A program made the position numbers and the translations under genes. Positions 22,908 through 33,550 of a stretch of DNA of 64,000 nt are shown here, in pieces (the stretch's first letter is position 1; every line of letters starts with the position of its first letter). The notes beneath the pieces were generated by a model that was not told where the DNA came from, searched no databases, and saw nothing but the letters and a program-made list of their open reading frames with translations. Origin of the DNA: Megamerina dolium (taxonomy: Eukaryota; Arthropoda; Insecta; Diptera; Megamerinidae); the NCBI GenBank assembly GCA_963854835.1, contig OY978526.1, positions 47,901,640 through 47,965,639 of the forward strand, read 5' to 3'.

Positions 22908-22957
22908 TGGGACATATTAGTCCCAATGGTATTTTATGGTGGGACATATTCATCCCA
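22908..22957. repeat. Two subterminal palindromes, piggyBac 2 left
   Basis: TGGGACATATTAGTCCCA (22908-22925) and TGGGACATATTCATCCCA (22940-22957). Both are GGG-N10-CCC, about 130-175 bp from the end. Confidence 0.85.
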
Positions 22958-23020
22958 GCAGGGTTCAAACTACAGGAAAAACCTTTTGTTTTTAATATTT
23001 ATTTTATTATTTTATTCAAC

Positions 23021-24786
23021 TTATGAATGTGCTGAAGCGAAACAATTCATACAAAATGGCAATTTGCAGGCTTGGCAAACAATTTTTGTTCTTTTTTCAA
23101 CTTTTCGCTGGGCGCATGCTGTGCATCGGCGTCTTGTAGACCCCTCTATGGGCAAATGCTCTCCAACGTTTCTCATTGCTTTGTACATATTCGAAGATCT
23201 TCCAAGCCGACGAGATCGTTTGTTTGCAGTTGATTCCTTACCTTGCTCAATAAGCGCCTCAGCAATTTCAACAAGGACTGTCAAAAAAGGCTTTTTCTCT
23301 CTATTCAGCTCCGAATGTATAATCCAGGCATACACTGCAGCCATCATCATACCACGGTAAAAAACTTTTTTCCACCATTTGTTTGACTTTCTGTTTATAT
23401 CATATAATCCCGACATTTGGTCTGCTAAGTCGACACCACCCATTATAGCGCGATAAGTCTTTACGATCTCAGGACACGGAATTTCTTCCTCAGTGCCATC
23501 TTTCATTTTGCGATTAACAGAGGTCATTTTAGATGTGTGGCAGCTACTGAGCATCATAACTTCCTTGACGTCCTGCCACTTCACGGCGATGGTACCTGGT
23601 ATCAAGGAAGTTACAAATATCAAAATAAAGAAAAGAAGTATATAATGTAATATATTACCTGCAGAATTAACTTTGAAAATGGCTTCGCCTCGTTGCAATT
23701 TTTCTGGAATTTTCGGGACATTCTTGCGATTAGACATGCATGTTCCCAAAGCTGGATATTGTATATTGTCAAGGAGATGAACTGATGTAAAAAAGCGATC
23801 AAAGCAAAGTGTCACGTCAGGGTTTGAAATCGTAGCTGCGAGATCATTCACAACTCGTTCTCCGAGTGTTCCTTCAAGTCCAGGTCCTTCTTTTCCACTG
23901 TAAATGTTCATGTCATAGGTGTACCCAGTCAAAGAATCGCAACGAAGCCACATTTTGATGCCCCGTTTTATTGGTTTTAAAGGCATATATTGTTTGAGCG
24001 AGGAACGTCCTTTGAATTTCGTCATTTGCTCATCGATGCTTTGGAAGCTGCTATCTTCGCGGCAGGTTTTGAAAGTTTTTTTCAAGCAGTTAATGAAGTC
24101 GTCTATGTAATATGTTTTTCCTGCATCTGCAGGCTTGTCTACAGGAGCAAAATATAACTTAGACATTATCTGCTCAAAACGATCGCGTGATATAGCTGAT
24201 TTAATAGATTGGTTGCTCAATGAAGCATGATTTGACCAATAGTGTTTCAGCGATGGCACATGGTTGTACGACATAATAAACATGCATCCAAGTATTACAT
24301 CAATTTCGCCTGAGTCTGTTTGAAGAACTTTTTTCTGTTCTGCCCCGCTGCAGGTATGTTCTTGAGCCTTTCGTTGGTGCACTGAGCGATGTACATTGAC
24401 ATGCTTCTTGGAAATAATTTCCGAAAAATTTCGTAGGGCGTAGAGCGACGTGAAATATGTTCAGAAATTTTGCATTGGCGCTGATTTGTAACCGATTTTC
24501 TGGGAATAAATGAATTATCCGGTGTCCTCCAAACAACTGTGGCTGGAGGAGGTCCCTCAATTACTGCTTCACCGGGAGTAGGGTGATCATCATCAAGACA
24601 GACAGAAGATTTTTCGCTAAATTGACTGCCTTCTGCGTCACTATGAGAATCATCACTGGAAGTTTCGGAAGGCGGAGGTTGATAATTATCTTCACTTCCT
24701 TCACTAAAATCATTTTCTGAAGCACTGGTCTCATCTTCATCTTCATGAAGGACAGCAGTTATTTCTTCGGAATTTAGTTTAGTCAT
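23021..24786 (-). pseudogene. piggyBac transposase 2, near-intact with one frameshift
   Basis: The first open frame (from ATG 24786, MTKLNSEEITAVLHEDEDE) is acidic and runs to about 24320. There a 1-base shift in an A-run (AAAAAAGTTCTTC) moves to the second frame: DSGEIDVILGCMFIMSYNHV, SIDEQMTKFKGRSSLKQYMP (Asp 1), VTLCFDRFFTS (Asp 2), GGVDLADQMSGLY (Asp 3), and a cysteine finger CTACAQRK to CQACKLPFCMNC. A 63-bp intron, 23658-23596 (GTAATA to ACCAG), is in phase and free of stops. Splicing gives NSAG-TIAVKW. A possible 3' splice site (TTGCTGTGTTGTAG) precedes the ATG. An assembly error could explain the shift. Confidence 0.88.
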
Positions 24787-24844
24787 TTTTTTGCGTCCTA
24801 CAACACAGCAAAAGGAAAACATACTGTGTGCCACAACGTACTGC

Positions 24845-24894
24845 TGGGACATATGTGTCCCTCTATGAAACCCTATTGGGACACATACGTCCCA
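24845..24894. repeat. Two subterminal palindromes, piggyBac 2 right
   Basis: TGGGACATATGTGTCCCT (24845-24862) and TGGGACACATACGTCCCA (24877-24894). The spacing is 32 bp, the same as in the left pair. Confidence 0.85.
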
Positions 24895-25212
24895 GATTTG
24901 TTTTTTCTTTTAATTCTTTTATAAAGCACTTATAAAACAAAATTTATTTACTTACCGCTTTCAGTAAAGTATTTTTCTTTAGGAAAAACAACACTGCTTT
25001 GAAATAAACGCGTTTTTTTCTATAAATAATGCGTAAAATTGGCCAGATCGAACTCACTTCTCAAGAACAACTGCTAAAAACAAACAACGAAAGAAACCAC
25101 GTGCGTCACCGATAACGGTAAATTTCAAATATTGTTCATGGCTACTGATTGGTACATTTTGGTTGAACTTACAATGCAAATAACGAGTTGCAGCGTCAAG
25201 CGAACATTCCAC

Positions 25213-25228
25213 GGGACACCAGTGTCCC
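25213..25228. repeat. Outer palindrome, piggyBac 2 right end
   Basis: GGGACACCAGTGTCCC, 16 bp inside the right terminus. The left end has no matching outer copy. Confidence 0.85.
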
Positions 25229-25244
25229 CGCAGTAGCGAAAGGG

Positions 25245-25420
25245 TTAAAATACAGAGGTCACATATTTATATGTACTAATCTATATATTGCAAGTTAAAG
25301 TTATGGGAACAAATGCCAGTCAATAATTTTAAAATTCTTTTGGTGGCTCAAATATTTTACTACTTTCACATATTTGTTTTATTAAAATGTGATTAGTACA
25401 TAGATCATGGAATCAAAAAT
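25245..25420 (+). repeat. Dispersed repeat R2, copy 1, second segment
   Basis: Continues R2 after piggyBac 2. AATGCCAGTCAAT, TTCTTTTGGTGGCTCAAATA and TTTTATTAAAATGTGATTAG match the reverse strand of 43670-43830. It ends at a (TA)n tract. Confidence 0.75.
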
Positions 25421-25421
25421 G

Positions 25422-25554
<133 letters not shown>

Positions 25555-25989
25555 GGTGGGTAAAATTGTAGGGGGCCGAAAAAATGTTAAGGGGCTCATC
25601 GAGATTCTTGTTCTACGGGTCATTTGAAGATACTTTTCCAAAGAAACCATAGCTCTAAAATGATTTTCGAGCTTCCGGCTTTTTCAAAATAGGTTTTTTC
25701 CCCAAATACTCAAGAATAGATGTAAAAAAAATGCTATTTTCTCTAGCCAAATGTGTATGTGGGGGTTTTTGGATCGAGGAATCCATTTTTGAGATCTATT
25801 TTATTCATTCACGACCTATATCGAATTTAAGACAAAGAGTAAACAAAGCATAATTTACTTTATTTTTTTCTTCTAAAATTCAACATAACAAATAATAAAA
25901 GCATATAAAATATAATTAATAAAAAAAATTAATTGAATTCAGTAATTAAGAAACAAAACGAAGAGTTTTAGGAAATAAACGCGAAGGAG

Positions 25990-26639
25990 TTATTTTTGAA
26001 AGTCTTTCTTGCTGTCAAGTCTAGCGAATTTTTCACGACTTTCTAATGTCACCGCCATAACTCCTTCTCGATTATGTTCTAAAACTCTTTTGGATACACT
26101 AGCCAGCAATTGAACATGTCTTTCCGTTCCTTGTATGTGTACTGGAATTTTCGGATCAGGCAGCGGTGGATCAATGTCTTCTAAATATTGTTGTAGATAT
26201 TCATAAGGAATATTTCGAGTGAATGGTGGTTCGAATAAGATTGAATTATCATTCATATCAATCATATTCGTAAAATCTGTGCAATTGAAGTTTATGATAG
26301 GCTTTTTATAAACTCTCAGTAGCATCGGATCTTCCACATGGTTACGGTAGTGTAAAATTTTTTTTAGAGCTAAGTCGCGTATTTTTTTTCATCGTGGAAC
26401 AACATTGCCAATAAAATGTTTTCTGAGTGAGCATAATACGAGTTTTCTTTAACAACATTATTTACAATTTGGCTTAAATTCGAATCCAAATATTGAGTCC
26501 AACGTATGAATTTATAAAATAATACACTACCGTGAACGACAGAGTTGTAATATTTAATATTGAAGTACATTGGCGTATATACTTTAATTATATAGTTTGC
26601 CAGAATTTTTAAATTTGTAGATGGCTTGTTGGTTGTCAC
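25990..26639 (-). pseudogene. C-terminal part of the long-TIR transposase, copy 1 (frameshifted)
   Basis: Two pieces, 26639-26370 and 26337-25990, correspond to the single 216-residue ORF in copy 2. A frameshift lies in the T-run near 26384. Motifs are SENILLAMLF, DPMLLRVYKKPIINF, PVHIQGTERHVQLLASVSKR and LESREKFARLDSKKDFQK. The Glu in GTERH is a candidate third catalytic acid (inference). It is out of frame with the upstream ORF because of the 31-bp deletion. Confidence 0.7.
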
Positions 26640-27952
26640 TTATAACCGTAATAATCTACTGGCCCTGGTTTAATGTTGGCCAAATCCGCCAAATGCCGTA
26701 ACGGAAGCTCGTTAAAGTGGAGAAGGCACACAAACCAATGCAGTGGTCTGTTTAACTGCATTTCGAATCGTCGCAAAATTCCATTTCTTATGCCAGTATT
26801 TGCTCGCTCACCATCACAGCATATGCCAATCAAAGAATCTAGAGACATTGCTTTGTTGATGAAAAATTCGTTCAATTTGATGACTTTGTGTTCAGAATCT
26901 TCATTTTCTACTTTTATGTAGCCTAATAATTGGGAATGTGGTTCCTTTAAAACAACTAGGTGAGGTTCTTTCACCATCCTTGGATGCAATTTGTTATCGA
27001 TTTTTTCCATCGTTAAAGAATCATTTTTTCTGCCGTCGAATGAAAATGCAATTAAATTGGAAGCATCATACCGATTATGAAGCACTTTTTGTCTACATTT
27101 AACTTTTTCTCTACGAACTTTAGACTTGTCCATAATGACAAGATTGCCATGACCATCTTTGACGCCAATGTCTTCCATAAGAGATGTTGCCAATGCTGAT
27201 GCTATTCTATCTGACACACCAAATCTGTCACACATCATAGCAAACTTGAAAGCATCGTATCTGGGTGTATATGGTCCTCGTTTCGTTTGAGATGCATTTT
27301 GTGCTTCTACTAAATGTGTACTATGCTCATAATCACTTTCCTGGTCTTCTTCTGGCACGTATGTTAGACCCTGGCTCTCTTCAATTGTTTCTATTATTGT
27401 AGATGTAGGTGCTTGCTCTTCAATTTCTGTCTGGTATTCCGGTATCGTAGATCTTCTGTCATTATGTTGATCCATCATAAACTCTTTCAACTCTTCTGGA
27501 ATCATTCCACATGAGCATAGAGCAGCTTTCAAGTCACATTTACATTTCCCAATGTAAAAAAATTCTTTTATGGATCGTAAGAAAGATGTGAGACTGGAGC
27601 CTTTTGCTTTGCATTTATCTGCAGTGTAGTATTTGTCAAGCAAGGTATTCAATTTTCTAACAATATTTCGTTTGCATATAATTTCTTTATTTAGTTTGCT
27701 CCAAATTCCAATCAATTTGTCTGTCACTTGAGGAGTAAATGTTTTATATGAAAACATTTCACTTTGCATTTTAGCACGTTCGGCCAAGAAAAAATAGCAT
27801 CTTAAAATATCCTGTTTAGTTGGCAGATTCAGACCAGTCAAATCAGAAGACATACCAAAAGCAGGAACATCGTGAGAAGGCATATGTTTCAAACTACTTT
27901 CGGTACTTATTGATGTTGGTGCGGCTTGTGATGTTGACGGCAATAGATCCAT
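26636..27952 (-). CDS. Transposase-like protein, N-terminal 438 residues (superfamily uncertain)
   Basis: Residues 1-45 are Ser/Thr-rich. Residues ~45-170 form a helical domain ending in a Cys cluster, CKCDLKAALCSC, followed by an acidic linker. The conserved part has FSFDGRKNDSL (D306), then PHSQLLGYIKVENEDS, GICCDGERANTGIRNG (D380) and LHWFVCLLHFNELPLRHL. I recall this architecture from unnamed arthropod and cnidarian proteins but cannot name the superfamily. FDGR and CCDG are plausible first two acids of a DDE triad (inference). A 31-bp deletion near the end, relative to copy 2, changes the last residues to VDYYGYK-stop and separates the C-terminal domain. Confidence 0.7.
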   Translation of the reverse strand: MDLLPSTSQAAPTSISTESSLKHMPSHDVPAFGMSSDLTGLNLPTKQDILRCYFFLAERAKMQSEMFSYKTFTPQVTDKLIGIWSKLNKEIICKRNIVRKLNTLLDKYYTADKCKAKGSSLTSFLRSIKEFFYIGKCKCDLKAALCSCGMIPEELKEFMMDQHNDRRSTIPEYQTEIEEQAPTSTIIETIEESQGLTYVPEEDQESDYEHSTHLVEAQNASQTKRGPYTPRYDAFKFAMMCDRFGVSDRIASALATSLMEDIGVKDGHGNLVIMDKSKVRREKVKCRQKVLHNRYDASNLIAFSFDGRKNDSLTMEKIDNKLHPRMVKEPHLVVLKEPHSQLLGYIKVENEDSEHKVIKLNEFFINKAMSLDSLIGICCDGERANTGIRNGILRRFEMQLNRPLHWFVCLLHFNELPLRHLADLANIKPGPVDYYGYK

Positions 27953-28522
27953 GTTTAAAATTAAATATTAATTAATTAATTTATAAATATTAAGATTTTC
28001 CAGCTAGATTTTGAGGTTTTCTTCCTTCAAAAGCTGGTAAAAATGTGATTTAGGTCTTAGCTTGAAATCTATCGATTTTATTTTTAGAAAAGCTGGAAAA
28101 AGGAACAAAATGTATGGAATATGATTTAACAATTTATAATTCGAGTATGTATTTTGAATATATTCAATACAAAGTCAAAAATTCGTCTATTTCCACAACA
28201 GTATCGTATATTTTTCCAAAAAAAATGTACGAAAGCGCCCTCTGGCGGCACTCAAAAATAAAAATTAATGTCAAAAATGGATTCCGCGACCCAAAAAACC
28301 CCCACATACACATTTGGCTAAAGGAAATAGCATTTTTTTGCCTCTATTCTCGAATATTTCTAGAAAAAATACCTATTTTGAAAAATTCGGGGGCTCGAAA
28401 TTCATTTTAGAGCTATGGTTTCTTTGGCAAATTTGCTTAGAATGACCCATAGAATAAGAATCACGATGAGCCTTTGGGTCGAAAAAATTTGACCCACCCT
28501 AATATATATATATATATATATA

Positions 28523-29638
28523 AAGGGTTATCCATTTCGCGGTTTCAAAAGTATAGGGCTAGAAGTCGACATCTGTCAAACTGAGTTGTTAAAACAATTT
28601 CTTTCTTTTTCAGTTCAAAGTCTGACATTTGCGAAAATGGATCGCTTAACTATCGGACAAAGCATTAAAATTATAAAAACCTACTACAAAAATGGTGATT
28701 CTGCCACAGCCACATATCGGAAATAGTCGATTCCTCGTCGTTCTCAGGAATTAGGACTGTCTTACGGCACATTATGGCGTATTTTACATTTGGATCTACA
28801 CCTACATCCATATAAAATCCAGCTCACGCAACAACTGAAGCCAGCTGACCATTCACAACGTCGTAGATACGTCGAATGGGTGCTTGAACAACAGGCGGTG
28901 GACGGCGATTTTTCGAACAAATTTTTCTTCAGCGACGTAGCACATTTCTCACTCGGTGGGTATGTTAACAAACAAAATTGTCGTATTTGGGGTTCTGAGA
29001 ATCCCTAAGTAATTGAAGAGAGGCCACTACATCCACAAAAAGTCACTGCTTGGTGCGCTGTTTGTGATTGGACCTTACTTCTTCGAAAACGACGATGGAA
29101 CGACTGTCACCGTCAATTGGGAGCGTTATGGTGATATGATAACCGACTTTTTTTGCCTGCTATTGAAGAATACGACTTAGAGAATATGTGGTTTCAACAA
29201 GACGGTGCCTTATGCCACACAACTCGAGCGAATATGGCTTTATTGCAAGAGAAATTTTCTGGCCGCGTAATTTCTCGTCGTGGCGATATCAAGTGGCCAC
29301 CAAGATCATGCGATTTGACACCGCTTGACTTTTTTTTATGGGGCTACGCGAAAGACCGTGTTTATGCAGATAAACCTTTAACTCTTGAGCACCTAAAAAC
29401 CAACATTCGTCACGTTATGGCTGAGATACCGCCCAATATGTGTCAAAAAGTGGTCGAAAATTACCTCAAACGAATAGATGCTTGCAACAATTCGCGTGGT
29501 GGTCATTTAAATTATGTAGTATTTCACACATAATGTCAACGTTCAAACTTTATAATAAAAAAGAAATATCATGATAAAAAATATTTTATATGTGTTTTAT
29601 TTACATTTACTTTTGAAACCGCAAAATGGATAACCCTT
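28523..29638 (+). mobile_element. DD41D (rosa-like) mariner-type element, copy 1
   Basis: 1116 bp between TA dinucleotides, itself within (TA)n. The ends are AAGGGTTATCCATTT at the left and the complement of AAGGGTTATCCATTTTG at the right, extending to GGTTTCAAAAGTA. The same family occurs at 44308-45441 on the other strand. Confidence 0.88.
28637..29533 (+). pseudogene. DD41D transposase relic, copy 1
   Basis: Starts MDRLTIGQSIKIIKTYYKNG. About 58 codons of the DNA-binding domain (present in the 44308 copy) are missing after ATATCGG. Then SIPRRSQELGLSYGTLWRIL and LHLHPYKIQLTQQL. FFSDVAHFSLGGYVNKQNCR has the catalytic DEAH changed to DVAH. A stop follows GSENP, and a deletion lies near 29060. 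WFQQDGALCHTTRANMALLQ (second Asp) and CDLTPLDFFLWGYAKD (third Asp) are intact, with 41 residues between them, as in the rosa group. Confidence 0.85.
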
Positions 29639-29689
29639 TATATATATATATATATATATATATTTGGATATATATATATATATATCCGA

Positions 29690-29990
29690 ACACTGATTAC
29701 TGATGATAAGGACAAAGCGTGTCTCATATACGTGAAACAAAAACCCTCTGTCCTCCCCTCCCTCGCTCAGAAAAAATGTATTTCATGCAAATGTTTTTGT
29801 ATCTAAAACAGGACCAATATATATAAATTTAAGTGGGTGATCTGAAACTTTACACAAACTATTCAGGTTTGAGTATCCTTAAACCGCTTACGAAATATTT
29901 GCTACGTGAATTCATACATATGGTGTAAATAGCTTATTTCGGTTTTTTAAGAAGTTTTGCTTCTATCACGTGTACGCTGTTACACGCGCA
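29690..29990 (+). repeat. Dispersed repeat R2, copy 1, third segment
   Basis: CCCTCGCTCA-AAA-AAATGT-TTTCATGCAAA and CCTTAAACC-CTTACGAAATATTTGCTA-GTGAATTCATACA match the reverse strand of 43470-43600. It is separated from segment 2 by the (TA)n tract and two elements. Confidence 0.7.
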
Positions 29991-30419
29991 AATGTTTTTT
30001 CGTAATGCAGATAATTTACGTTTGAAAAACTTTAAAACTAAAGGCATATACAAGTTAAAGGGAGTGATTAATATTTGTCCAATGGTTTCAAATAAACACT
30101 TCTAAAATAACTCTAAATTTTTTATTTTGTTTTTCGGTACATTTTTATGACACGAAAGTTACAGAAAGTAATTTTATTTTTAACTACTAACAGCACCTCC
30201 AAAAAAAAACTTAATTAAAAGATCGTCTGCGGCTAAAAAAAAACTAGATGTACATTTAAAAGCGATATAATAACTACAATACATTTTTTGGAATATTATT
30301 TGCTGTTGAAATTCATCGCGTGAGTTACGGTAAAGGCCTTTTGGAACACAAGAAAACTTAAGAACAATTTTAATGTTTTAATATTTTATTTGAATGTATG
30401 AAAAAGAGGGGATAAAATA
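29991..30419. other. No recognisable gene
   Basis: AT-rich. No feature supported. Confidence 0.5.
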
Positions 30420-30910
30420 AAGTTAAGGAAAGAATGAAGCGATGGAACAGAGAACTTATAAGGATGAGAAGAATTATCTTCCAGGCCATACCATTTTGAA
30501 AATTTTTATCAGTGGTCGAGCTCAGTATACAAATAGATATTACTCCCCACTGAAAACATTCAGATTATAATGTGCTCAACGCTTCATATGAGTGTGTGTT
30601 TTCAATATGAATGATGTGCATTCAAACTGATTGTTGCTCTTTAATATTGCAAGGGCCAATAGAAAATGTGATCTATGTATCCCTCTAATATGTAGCTATA
30701 TGCTAGATTTCATTCAATACTAAAAATGCTCAAAACCGAATCTGCTCTTGATGCATGCTCTCACATTGTTTTGCGATTGCCAATAGAAAATGTAATCTAC
30801 GTTTGCCTCTGATATGTATGTAGCTTAGATGCAAAATGTATACACAGAAGTGTATCAACATGTATTGCCAACATCAAAATACTATATTTTTCATTCATAA
30901 ATACACGCAA
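30420..30910 (-). repeat. Dispersed repeat R3, copy 1 (uninterrupted)
   Basis: Its complement matches pieces of 35590-38720: TGTGTATACATTT, ACATATCAGAGGCAAACGTA, GATTACATTTTCTATTGGCA, GAGCAGATTCGGTTTTGAGC and TATGGCCTGGAAGATAATTC. It shows R3 without the Harbinger and Tc1 insertions. Confidence 0.78.
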
Positions 30911-31354
30911 TCGGCAACATAGCACTTGCGATTGAATTTTTTCTCTATAGCCAAAATGAATTTCGACCTCACGCAGTTCAACAAATAAATATTTCTTTCC
31001 ATACAAAACATTTTAAAACATTATTTTTGAATGGATAGACGTAGTTATTCTACAAATACGTAGAGTAATTATTAATTTTAAACCCATGGTATGTTGTGAA
31101 AATATACCTAGAATCGGTGGTAGTTTCAGTTTTTACTATTCGATTTGTCACAATTTTTTCGCCATACAAATGCGACTTCCCTTATTACGCATGTGCGAAT
31201 TTGTTTTGTATATGGAAGGCACAATTGAAAATCAGAAATTTGATGAGTCTTTCTCTTCCTTCAAGAAACGAGAGAGATATTGAAAAAATCTTGAAAAAAT
31301 GTCAAAAAATTCAATCGCTATATTGCCGATTGCGTATATTATGAATGAATTATA
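30911..31354. other. No recognisable gene
   Basis: AT-rich sequence between R3 and a MITE. Confidence 0.45.
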
Positions 31355-31798
31355 AGGGCTGTTCAGAATCTTGTGCAAATGGTCTTGCATCATTGCAATT
31401 GCAAAATGGTGTAGTAAATTTTTGCTTTACACTAACAAAATATACAGTCGTGCATTTACTACACTCTTGCAACGACGCAACACCAAAAACCCGTAGGTTA
31501 TGTATGCAACACTGAATTGCAAACTAACAGCTGATCAGTAACAAAATAAAAAAAACTGAAAATGGAAGGCGAACAAATCAAAAAAAGAATAAATGAAGAA
31601 TGAAAGAATAAAGAATAATAAATAAATAAAAAATGCATCCTCATCAAATTCTAATTTAATGAAAAATGGTTATTTACTGAAATTATGAAGAGAATATTTC
31701 ATACCTTCGTTGCACATAATTTCATTTCACAATTGATTATAAATATTTACAATTGCACGAATTTGCAATCTTAAATGCACAAGATTCTGAACAGCCCT
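31355..31798. mobile_element. Non-coding MITE, 444 bp
   Basis: Ends AGGGCTGTTCAGAATCTTGT (left) and its exact complement (right); the inverted repeat is 23 bp (to GTGCA). ATA follows the right end and precedes the left, a possible 3-bp duplication. The interior is AT-rich with no ORF. Superfamily not decided. Confidence 0.8.
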
Positions 31799-31907
31799 AT
31801 AGTATTTTTCTTCAAATGCCTACATATTCTCTTTATATAGGCAAATAGAAAAAACGAAATTGAGAGAAATTACATTGATTGTTTAAAGGCTTATATGTAC
31901 GAATGTA

Positions 31908-32836
31908 CAGGGTGTTTTTTTTCGAGGTATAGAACTTCAAGTTGGCATTACTGTTCAAGATGGCGACCGATTTAACAGCTGTCAAGTGATTTATTCTCAG
32001 TTTGGTTTGGCAATTCATCATGAATAGACTCACGCCTGAACAACGCTTGCAAATAGTGCAATTTTATTTCGAAAATAATTGTCGTTGTTCCCGATTTTCA
32101 TAAGCGAATTTTGTTTAGCGATGAAGCGCACTTCTGGTTGAATGGCTACGTCAACAAACAAAACTGCCGCATTTGGAGTGAAGCTAATCCTCAAATGTAT
32201 GTCGAAACACCGTTACATCCAGAAAAACTGACTGTTTGGTGCACTTTATGGGCTGGTGGAATCATTGGTCCGTACTTCTTCAAAAACGATGATGGCCAGA
32301 ACGTTACAGTCAATGGTGATCGGTATAGAGCCATGATTACTAACTTTTTCATTCCTGAATTGAACAACCATGATGTCCAGGAGCTGTGGTTCCAACAAGA
32401 CGGCGCAACATGTCACACAGCTCATGCCTCAATCGATTTATTGAAAGACACGTTTGGTGACCGCCTAATTTCACGTTTTGGACCTGTGAATTGGCCTCCA
32501 AGATCTTGTGATTTAACACCGCTAGACTACTTTCTGTGGGGCTATGTAAAGTCATTGGTCTATGCGGATAAGCCACAAACGCTTGACCATTTGGAAGACA
32601 ACATTCGCCGTGTTATTGCCGATATACGGCCACAAATGTTGGAAAAAGTCATCGAAAATTGGACGTCCAGATTGGACTACATCCGAGCCAGCCGTGGCGG
32701 TCATATTCCAGAAATCATATTTAAAATGTAATGCCACAAGATTATCTTTCGAATAAATAAAATTCATGTCAATCGAATAATCCATCGTTGTTTTATTGCA
32801 ATTTAAAGTTCTATACCTCGAAAAAAAAACACCCTG
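31908..32836 (+). mobile_element. DD41D mariner-type element, second family, deletion derivative
   Basis: 929 bp, flanked by TA (31906-31907 and 32837-32838). The ends are CAGGGTGTTTTTTTTCGAGG and its complement, continuing to TATAGAACTT. A single internal deletion of roughly 0.4 kb removes the DNA-binding half of the transposase; the ends look well preserved, so it could still move in trans (inference). Confidence 0.9.
32020..32731 (+). pseudogene. DD41D transposase, internally deleted
   Basis: ATG at 32020 gives MNRLTPEQRLQIVQFYFENN, then the deletion joins out of frame. The catalytic part is open from 32111: FSDEAHFWLNGYVNKQNCR (Asp 1), WFQQDGATCHTAHASIDLLK (Asp 2) and PPRSCDLTPLDYFLWGYVKS (Asp 3). 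It ends GGHIPEIIFKM at the normal stop. All three acids are present, but without the helix-turn-helix domain it cannot bind its ends. Confidence 0.88.
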
Positions 32837-33211
32837 TACATATGAGAATTGAGAATGAGAATTGATTGCGTAGTCGGTATTGATAACTCATATTTATTTT
32901 CAGATAATGATATTACAATAGATAACATTTTTCTTTACAATTTCAATTCTAATATTTTATAATTAAAATAAAATATGTTTTCTAAATAATTAAACTAAAT
33001 ATATAGATAATATCTAAATAATAAATATAATTTAATGAATAAATGATAGATAATAGTAAATAATTGAATATAAATGTAAATATTCGATATAATTTACATG
33101 CAACTTGAATTTCATTAATTCATGAATTGTTAAAAGCAACATTGTTTAACAGCAACACTATTTTGTATACATAACTGTGTAATATTCGTTTTAATACGTG
33201 GCATATTGTAA
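32837..33211. other. No recognisable gene
   Basis: Very AT-rich (runs of TAAATA type). No feature supported. Confidence 0.5.
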
Positions 33212-33550
33212 TGCTGCAACTAGCCACCGACGTAAAAACGTAGAACGTGTCAGCTGACACGACCTATCTTATGGGAATGCCGTGTTAACGAAAACTAACC
33301 AACATATGACGGTGACGTAGACGTTGCTCGTAGCGGAGAGAATCAACAGCAATTTGATTTTTTTCGTAAAAACGTGTCAGCTGATCGCTCTATATGTTTA
33401 CAGGGTTACCAGCTTAGACTTTTATAAATGAATAAAAACTTAACTAAAAAAGTTTAGTTTTTTTTTTAATTAATCAAAACTATTATCGTGTTTAGTTATT
33501 TATTAAAATATACTTCACGTATATTAATTTTTTTTTTAGTTTATAACATA

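Larger units (their letters stand above)
22781..25244 (-). mobile_element. piggyBac-type DNA transposon 2
   Basis: A 2464-bp element between TTAA at 22777-22780 and 25245-25248. The ends are CCCTTTCGCTCCG at the left and the complement of CCCTTTCGCTACTG at the right. The paralogous empty site (around 43825, reverse strand) reads GCATGTAAAATAT where the filled site reads GCATTTAA-element-TTAAAATAC. Five subterminal GGGAC-GTCCC palindromes are present. It is a different family from piggyBac 1. Confidence 0.92.
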
